Shown one piece after another: positions 13,737-17,257 of a stretch of 17,257 nt of DNA (positions within the stretch are counted from its first letter, which is position 1; every line of letters starts with the position of its first letter). The notes beneath the pieces are model-generated. The model was not told the DNA's origin, made no database searches, and was given only the letters and a program-made list of their open reading frames with translations. Made by a program: the position numbers and the translations under genes. Source of the DNA: Selenomonadaceae bacterium (GTDB taxonomy: Bacteria; Bacillota; Negativicutes; Selenomonadales; Selenomonadaceae); NCBI GenBank assembly GCA_017529085.1, contig JAFXOC010000152.1, positions 1 to 17,257 of the forward strand, in the 5' to 3' direction.

Positions 13737-13979
13737 ATGCCGACATTACGTCAAGATGCGGTCACAATGGTACAAAATTTACCTGAAAATCAGTTGCATT
13801 TTGTAATGAAAATAATGAGGGAATTATCACGCCATATACCGATGAATGATAAAGTGGAAACACAAAAAATTAGCGCTAAAGGACAAGCGTTTCAAGTTTT
13901 AGAAAGTATGCGAAGAAAAATCCCTGATTTGGATTATACAAAAGAACTTGCGGAATATAGGGAGGAAAAATATATCTAA
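13737..13979 (+). CDS. Antitoxin of a PIN-domain toxin pair (VapB-like)
   Basis: An 80-residue protein with a helical N-terminus (LRQDAVTMVQNLPENQLHFVMKI) and a charged C-terminal tail (DLDYTKELAEYREEKYI) of the kind that wraps around a PIN toxin. Antitoxins with an NLPENQL-type start are often paired with PIN or RelE-like toxins; the exact DNA-binding fold is not clear. A GGGGG ribosome site lies upstream. Its TAA overlaps the toxin ATG by one base (TAATG), the usual tight coupling in these modules. The pair is bracketed by direct repeats. Confidence 0.75.
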   Translation: MPTLRQDAVTMVQNLPENQLHFVMKIMRELSRHIPMNDKVETQKISAKGQAFQVLESMRRKIPDLDYTKELAEYREEKYI

Positions 13980-14395
13980 TGCGCGTTTTATTGGACACAA
14001 ACATATTGATGGATTATTTGACGGAGAGAGAGCCTTTCTATCAAGATGCGCGTCAAATTGTAATAAATTGTAAAAACGAACAATATGAAGGAGTTCTAGC
14101 CGCTCATTCTATTGTCGATATGTTTTACATTTTACGCAAACATTTTACAAACGCGGAACGCCGTAAATTATTGTTGGCATTGTTTAAAATTTTCACGATA
14201 GAAGCCGTTGATGAAGAAAAACTGCGTATAGCGCTTAAAAACGAGTCGTTTGAAGATTTTGAGGATTGTTTGCAAGTAGAATGCGCCAAAGCTGTGTCAG
14301 CGGACATTATCGTAACAAGGGATAAGGAATTTGCGGCAACCAGTTCTGTGCCTTGCGTTACTCCGTCGGAATTTTGCGATATGTTTGACGAGTGA
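13979..14395 (+). CDS. PIN-domain toxin (VapC-like ribonuclease)
   Basis: A 138-residue PIN domain. The first acidic residue is D6 in LLDTNILMDYL, SIVDMFYILRK (44-54) holds the second conserved position, and D93/D96 in FEDFEDCLQ and D115 in IIVTRDKEF complete the metal-binding set. PIN toxins cleave tRNA or other RNA when freed from their antitoxin. Length and start match the family. A hairpin terminator follows 22 bases after the stop. No sign of inactivation is seen. Confidence 0.88.
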   Translation: MRVLLDTNILMDYLTEREPFYQDARQIVINCKNEQYEGVLAAHSIVDMFYILRKHFTNAERRKLLLALFKIFTIEAVDEEKLRIALKNESFEDFEDCLQVECAKAVSADIIVTRDKEFAATSSVPCVTPSEFCDMFDE

Positions 14396-14417
14396 ATTGC
14401 AGAAATAAAATCGCCCG

Positions 14418-14438
14418 AAACCGCGGCGGTTTTTTTAT
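14418..14438 (+). terminator. Terminator of the toxin-antitoxin pair
   Basis: AAACCG (14418-14423), loop CGG, CGGTTT (14427-14432), with the T-run continuing to 14436. Small but well placed after the toxin stop. It forms the left part of the second GCAGGAATT element. Confidence 0.65.
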
Positions 14439-14487
14439 TGTCTGCAATTTTTACTTTTTTGCAGGAATTAAGAGTGGATTTATCGAA
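14422..14487 (+). repeat. GCAGGAATT element, copy 2
   Basis: Matches 13638-13693 except for an inserted GTCTGCAATTT and a few substitutions. A third, shorter copy of its core (ACTTTTTTGCAGGAA) occurs on the minus strand at 7350-7364, ahead of the StrF-like gene. The rest of the gap up to 14587 is AT-rich with no gene. Confidence 0.7.
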
Positions 14488-14587
14488 ATCTAATGCAAAT
14501 CTAATATTTTTAATATAAACTAAAACCCATAAAATCAAAACTAAAAATCAGAGCCTGTTAAAGTTTTTTCTTTCTCTTTTTTCTTTG

Positions 14588-14643
14588 TTACTTTCTTTTT
14601 TTTCTTTCTTTTTTACAAAAAAGAAAGAGAAAAAAGAAAGTAA
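14588..14643. repeat. 27-bp homopyrimidine/homopurine hairpin upstream of htrA
   Basis: The left arm (14588-14614), almost all T with scattered C, pairs with the A/G-rich right arm (14617-14643) with one mismatch and a two-base loop. It lies 26 bases before the htrA start codon and 11 bases before its Shine-Dalgarno. Confidence 0.8.
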
Positions 14644-14669
14644 AGAACAAACTTAGAGGTGATAAGATA

Positions 14670-15740
14670 ATGAAGAAGAAAATTTTGGGCGCGGTTATGG
14701 TGGCGGCGGTTACGTCGGCTGTTTATCTTTCGGGATGCACGCTTGGGGAGAGCGCAAAGAACATTGACGGAAACGTTCCGGCCGCGTCTTATGAAGGACC
14801 TATTTCAGAGGCTAGGAATACCCCTGTGGTAAGAGTGGCGAAAGCCGTTTCGCCGTCTGTCGTAGGTATAACCAATAAAGCGATTGTGAGAGATTGGTTC
14901 AACAACCCGGTGGAAACTTCGGGCGTTGGTTCGGGCGTTATCTTTAGGGAAGACGGATATATCGTAACGAATAACCACGTTATAGAGAACGCAAGGGAGA
15001 TAGTGGTGTCCCTTGCGGACGGCACGACTCTTCAGGGTAAAGTGGTCGGCGCTGACGCGGCGACGGATATTGCGGTGGTTAAGGTTGAAGGTACGAACCT
15101 TACTGCGGCAAAGTTCGGCGATTCGGATAAACTTGTGGTGGGGGAACCCGCCATCGCCATCGGCAATCCTTTGGGACTGGAGTTTCAAGGCAGCGTAACC
15201 ACGGGGATAATCAGCGCGTTAAACAGAAAAATAGACATTGTGGACATTCGCCTTATCCAGACGGACGCGCCCATTAACCCCGGCAACTCGGGCGGCGCGC
15301 TTTGCAACGCGGACGGTGAAGTTATCGGCATAAACGGCGCGAAACTTGCGGCGAACGGCATTGAAGGCATGGGTTTCGCAATTCCCATAAACACGGTGCA
15401 GAAAATAATTAACGATATTATCGAAAAAGGCTACGTTGTGCGTCCTTACTTAGGCGTTGTGATTTTCGACGAGCGCACGGCTTTGCAGTATGGTTATCAG
15501 CTTAACATTGAAAAAGGCGTGTATGTTTATAGGGTAACGTTAGGCAGCGGCGCGGCGAACGCGGGAATTAAGCCTAACGATGTAATTTTGGAGGTTGACG
15601 GCAAAGAAGTCAACACCGTTGAAGAAGTCAGAAGCATTATAGCTTCTCATAAAGTTGGAGATGCGGTAGAAGTAACGATAGACCGTAACAATAAAAAGCA
15701 GAAAGTTAAAGTAACGTTAAGCGAGATGCCGAAAGAATAA
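14670..15740 (+). CDS. HtrA/DegP-family serine protease, predicted lipoprotein
   Basis: A 356-residue protease. A short basic N-terminus and hydrophobic stretch end in the lipobox LSGC (C23), so the protein is predicted to be lipid-anchored in the cell envelope. The trypsin-like domain (about 55-245) carries the triad H103 (NNHV), D133 (TDIAVVK) and S207 (GNSGG). One PDZ domain (about 260-350) follows, with the carboxylate-binding loop near YLGVVIF. Length fits DegS/HtrA proteins with one PDZ domain. These proteases degrade or sense misfolded envelope proteins. The ATG at 14670 has AGAGGTG 8 bases upstream. A lipobox is less usual than a membrane anchor in this family. The gene may share a message with the XpaC-TM2 gene downstream. 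Confidence 0.92.
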   Translation: MKKKILGAVMVAAVTSAVYLSGCTLGESAKNIDGNVPAASYEGPISEARNTPVVRVAKAVSPSVVGITNKAIVRDWFNNPVETSGVGSGVIFREDGYIVTNNHVIENAREIVVSLADGTTLQGKVVGADAATDIAVVKVEGTNLTAAKFGDSDKLVVGEPAIAIGNPLGLEFQGSVTTGIISALNRKIDIVDIRLIQTDAPINPGNSGGALCNADGEVIGINGAKLAANGIEGMGFAIPINTVQKIINDIIEKGYVVRPYLGVVIFDERTALQYGYQLNIEKGVYVYRVTLGSGAANAGIKPNDVILEVDGKEVNTVEEVRSIIASHKVGDAVEVTIDRNNKKQKVKVTLSEMPKE

Positions 15741-15745
15741 AGTTA

Positions 15746-15816
15746 TTGAGGGTTTCACCCTCAAACTCCCACGGGGGACTACCGCCCCTTGTGGGGTTTG
15801 GGGCAAAGCGCCAATT
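15746..15816 (+). repeat. GC-rich hairpins between htrA and the XpaC-TM2 gene
   Basis: TTGAGGGT/ACCCTCAA with a TTC loop (15746-15764) begins 5 bases after the htrA stop. It is followed by GC-rich stems including CCCC-TTGT-GGGG, in the style of the other intergenic repeats. The first could end or protect the htrA message; no T-run follows. Confidence 0.6.
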
Positions 15817-15830
15817 AAAGGAGTAAAAAA

Positions 15831-16889
15831 ATGGGGAAGATTTTGTTGGGGGCGTTGGCTCTTGTGTCCGCCGTGGCGGGAATAATGGGAGAAGTTTCGA
15901 CAGCGACCCTAACTGTTCCCCTTATTGCAAGCGGCGCGTACCTCATAAAACTCGGCAACGACGAAAGGGAAAAGGCGAAAGAGGCGGCTTATTACGGGCT
16001 TATTACGGAGAACAACGCCCCTAAACTTTCGTTTCACGATAATAATATTGATGCGGAACGCCAGAGATATTTGGCGGAGAGATACGAAAAAGCTCGTTCG
16101 GATTTTTTCGCCTTAAAGGAAGGCAAGGCAAAGACAAGGGACAAAGCTCTTCACGCGCAGCTTGACAAGATGGAAGCTATCGCGGGAAGGCTTTTGTCGT
16201 ATTTGGCGGAGCATCCCGAAAAAATAAGCGCGGCTTCAAAATTTATAGATTATTACCAAGATAAAGCCGTTTTGCTATTAAACCGTTATTTTGATTTAAC
16301 GTTGACAGGGCTTTCAACCCCCGAAGTGAACACCAGAAAAGAAACAGTGTTGCGGGCTATCTTCTTAATGGACGAGGCTTATGAGGCAGAGTTTCACAAA
16401 GTACTCTCTGCGGATTTTTTAGATTTGGACGCAGAACTTGAGGTTATAGAAGGGAATATGGAGTCGGGCGGCATTACGGACGAAGATTTCTCAAAGATTA
16501 ACGATACTCTGCCGTCTGCGGATATTCCGGGCGCGCCGAGAACCACAAGCGAGCGAATAGCCGCCATGCGTAGGCTTGAAGGGTATAGGGGAAATTTTCC
16601 CGCTCCGTACGACAAAAAAGACGTAATCATCACGAAAATCATACAAAGCTCTCTTGCAGTATTTTTAGGGTCTTTTGGCGCGCACAAGTTTTATCTGGGA
16701 AAAAACGTACAAGGAATTATTTACTGTATCTTCTTTTGGACGACAATACCGGGAATAATCGGAATGATTGAAGGATTGCGGTATCTTGTGATGAGGGTTG
16801 ACGATTATTATGTAGAGTATTATTCGAAGATGAGGCGAAACGACGAAGATTGCCCGGGAGCTGGAAGAGGACGGGGTAAGTGGAGATGA
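15831..16889 (+). CDS. XpaC-like and TM2 domain membrane protein
   Basis: A 352-residue protein. Residues 4-40 are hydrophobic with small residues, likely one or two membrane spans. About 75-235 is a charged helical region (RYLAERYEKARSDFFALKEG, later YYQDKAVLLLNRYFDL) like the XpaC family, named for X-phosphate hydrolysis and often found with toxic-anion-resistance TelA proteins. About 265-325 is a TM2 domain, two membrane helices with the motif GSFGAHKFYLGK (280-291) between them. The ribosome site AAAGGAG is 7 bases before the ATG. No TelA gene is nearby. The function of such XpaC-TM2 fusions is not known; an envelope-stress role is suggested only by the htrA neighbour. Confidence 0.75.
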   Translation: MGKILLGALALVSAVAGIMGEVSTATLTVPLIASGAYLIKLGNDEREKAKEAAYYGLITENNAPKLSFHDNNIDAERQRYLAERYEKARSDFFALKEGKAKTRDKALHAQLDKMEAIAGRLLSYLAEHPEKISAASKFIDYYQDKAVLLLNRYFDLTLTGLSTPEVNTRKETVLRAIFLMDEAYEAEFHKVLSADFLDLDAELEVIEGNMESGGITDEDFSKINDTLPSADIPGAPRTTSERIAAMRRLEGYRGNFPAPYDKKDVIITKIIQSSLAVFLGSFGAHKFYLGKNVQGIIYCIFFWTTIPGIIGMIEGLRYLVMRVDDYYVEYYSKMRRNDEDCPGAGRGRGKWR

Positions 16890-16906
16890 ATAAGGAGGTT
16901 GTTGAT

Positions 16907-17134
16907 ATGGCGGAAGCTGTAGCTGGATATTACGATGGACACAGCGTTGTATTAAAAGACAAAGTTTTATGGAATACGGGGCAAGAAGTGCTTGTAGCTG
17001 TAATTCCCAGGTCACTAGAAAAGCCTAAGCATAATGAGTTGGATTTTTCCGAATTTCGTTCCGGCGGTCGATACGGTATTGATAAGGATGCGCAGGATTA
17101 TATTAAGGAGTTAAGAGAAAATGACAGAATATAG
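16907..17134 (+). CDS. Antitoxin of a second PIN-toxin pair
   Basis: A 75-residue protein beginning AEAVAGYYDGHSVVLKDKV and continuing GQEVLVAVIP. This YDG...GQ-V-V-I-P pattern is typical of small beta-rich antitoxins encoded before PIN toxins. Its C-terminal half (DAQDYIKELREN) is helical and charged. A strong AAGGAGG (16892-16898) with an 8-base spacer points to the ATG at 16907. Earlier in-frame starts at 16880 (GTG) and 16886 would overlap the XpaC-TM2 gene and lack such a site. It overlaps the toxin gene by 14 bases. Confidence 0.7.
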   Translation: MAEAVAGYYDGHSVVLKDKVLWNTGQEVLVAVIPRSLEKPKHNELDFSEFRSGGRYGIDKDAQDYIKELRENDRI

Positions 17135-17257
17135 GCGAGTTTTTCTTGACACATCTCCTTTTATATATCTCTTGGACGGTGCAACGCCATATACCAAAAT
17201 TATGGAACATATAATAAATCGATTGCGGGAGGAGAACGTTTCTCTTTACACTTCAAC
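17121..17257 (+). CDS. PIN-domain toxin, 3' truncated by the window end
   Basis: The ATG at 17121 opens a frame reading RRVFLDTSPFIYLLDG, the metal-binding first strand of PIN domains (D10), followed by helix NRLREENVSLYTST at the edge. AAGGAG lies 11 bases upstream and the gene overlaps the antitoxin by 14 bases in another frame, as is common in these modules. Only about 45 residues are visible, so integrity cannot be judged. Confidence 0.75.
   Translation, partial: MTEYRRVFLDTSPFIYLLDGATPYTKIMEHIINRLREENVSLYTS

Noticed and set aside
14125..14538. 137-residue open frame on the minus strand over the PIN toxin
   Set aside because: Antisense to a clear PIN domain, Ser/Asn-rich, and it crosses the terminator and repeat.

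Overview
This 17.3 kb window looks like bacterial chromosome, most simply from a diderm (outer-membrane-bearing) Firmicute of the Negativicutes type. Three things suggest this. The first 143 bases end an outer-membrane beta-barrel/autotransporter. The order lepA-hemW is typical of Firmicutes. The GT41 and StrF-like glycosyltransferases resemble those I associate with Negativicutes. The taxonomy is an inference; no rRNA or other strong marker is present.

Layout. (1) 1-143: 3' end of an autotransporter-like gene on +, with a hairpin terminator shared with the convergent block. (2) 213-7308: a long run of minus-strand genes, in transcription order a StrF-like glycosyltransferase, a methyltransferase-like protein, a TPR-GT41 (SPINDLY/OGT-type) glycosyltransferase, lepA, hemW and a solitary RelB/DinJ-type antitoxin. 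GC-rich hairpin repeats sit between several of them. (3) 7407-9224: a candidate small RNA with its own promoter and terminator, a small protein resembling domains of phage polyvalent proteins, bioD, a gene-free stretch with a cluster of DnaA boxes, and tRNA-Leu(CAA) with promoter and terminator. (4) 9303-13363: cobT on the minus strand, preceded by a two-gene unit: an LCM-like methyltransferase fused to a STAS domain, followed by a P-loop ATPase. This unit has a clean promoter with tandem repeats at its start site. (5) 13400-14500: repeat-rich DNA and an antitoxin/PIN-toxin pair bracketed by direct repeats. (6) 14588-17257: a long A/T homopurine-homopyrimidine hairpin, a lipoprotein HtrA protease, an XpaC-TM2 membrane protein, and a second antitoxin/PIN-toxin pair cut by the window end.

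Most notable are two things. The cobT product lacks the usual N-terminal segment (the KPPGSLG region), and a recognisable equivalent appears near its C-terminus, so it reads as a circularly permuted CobT. The methyltransferase-STAS fusion with its neighbouring ATPase is a two-gene unit I do not recognise as a described system. The window is also unusually rich in dispersed hairpin repeats and toxin-antitoxin genes, as expected of a chromosome with active rearrangement. No transposase, integrase or CRISPR array is visible.
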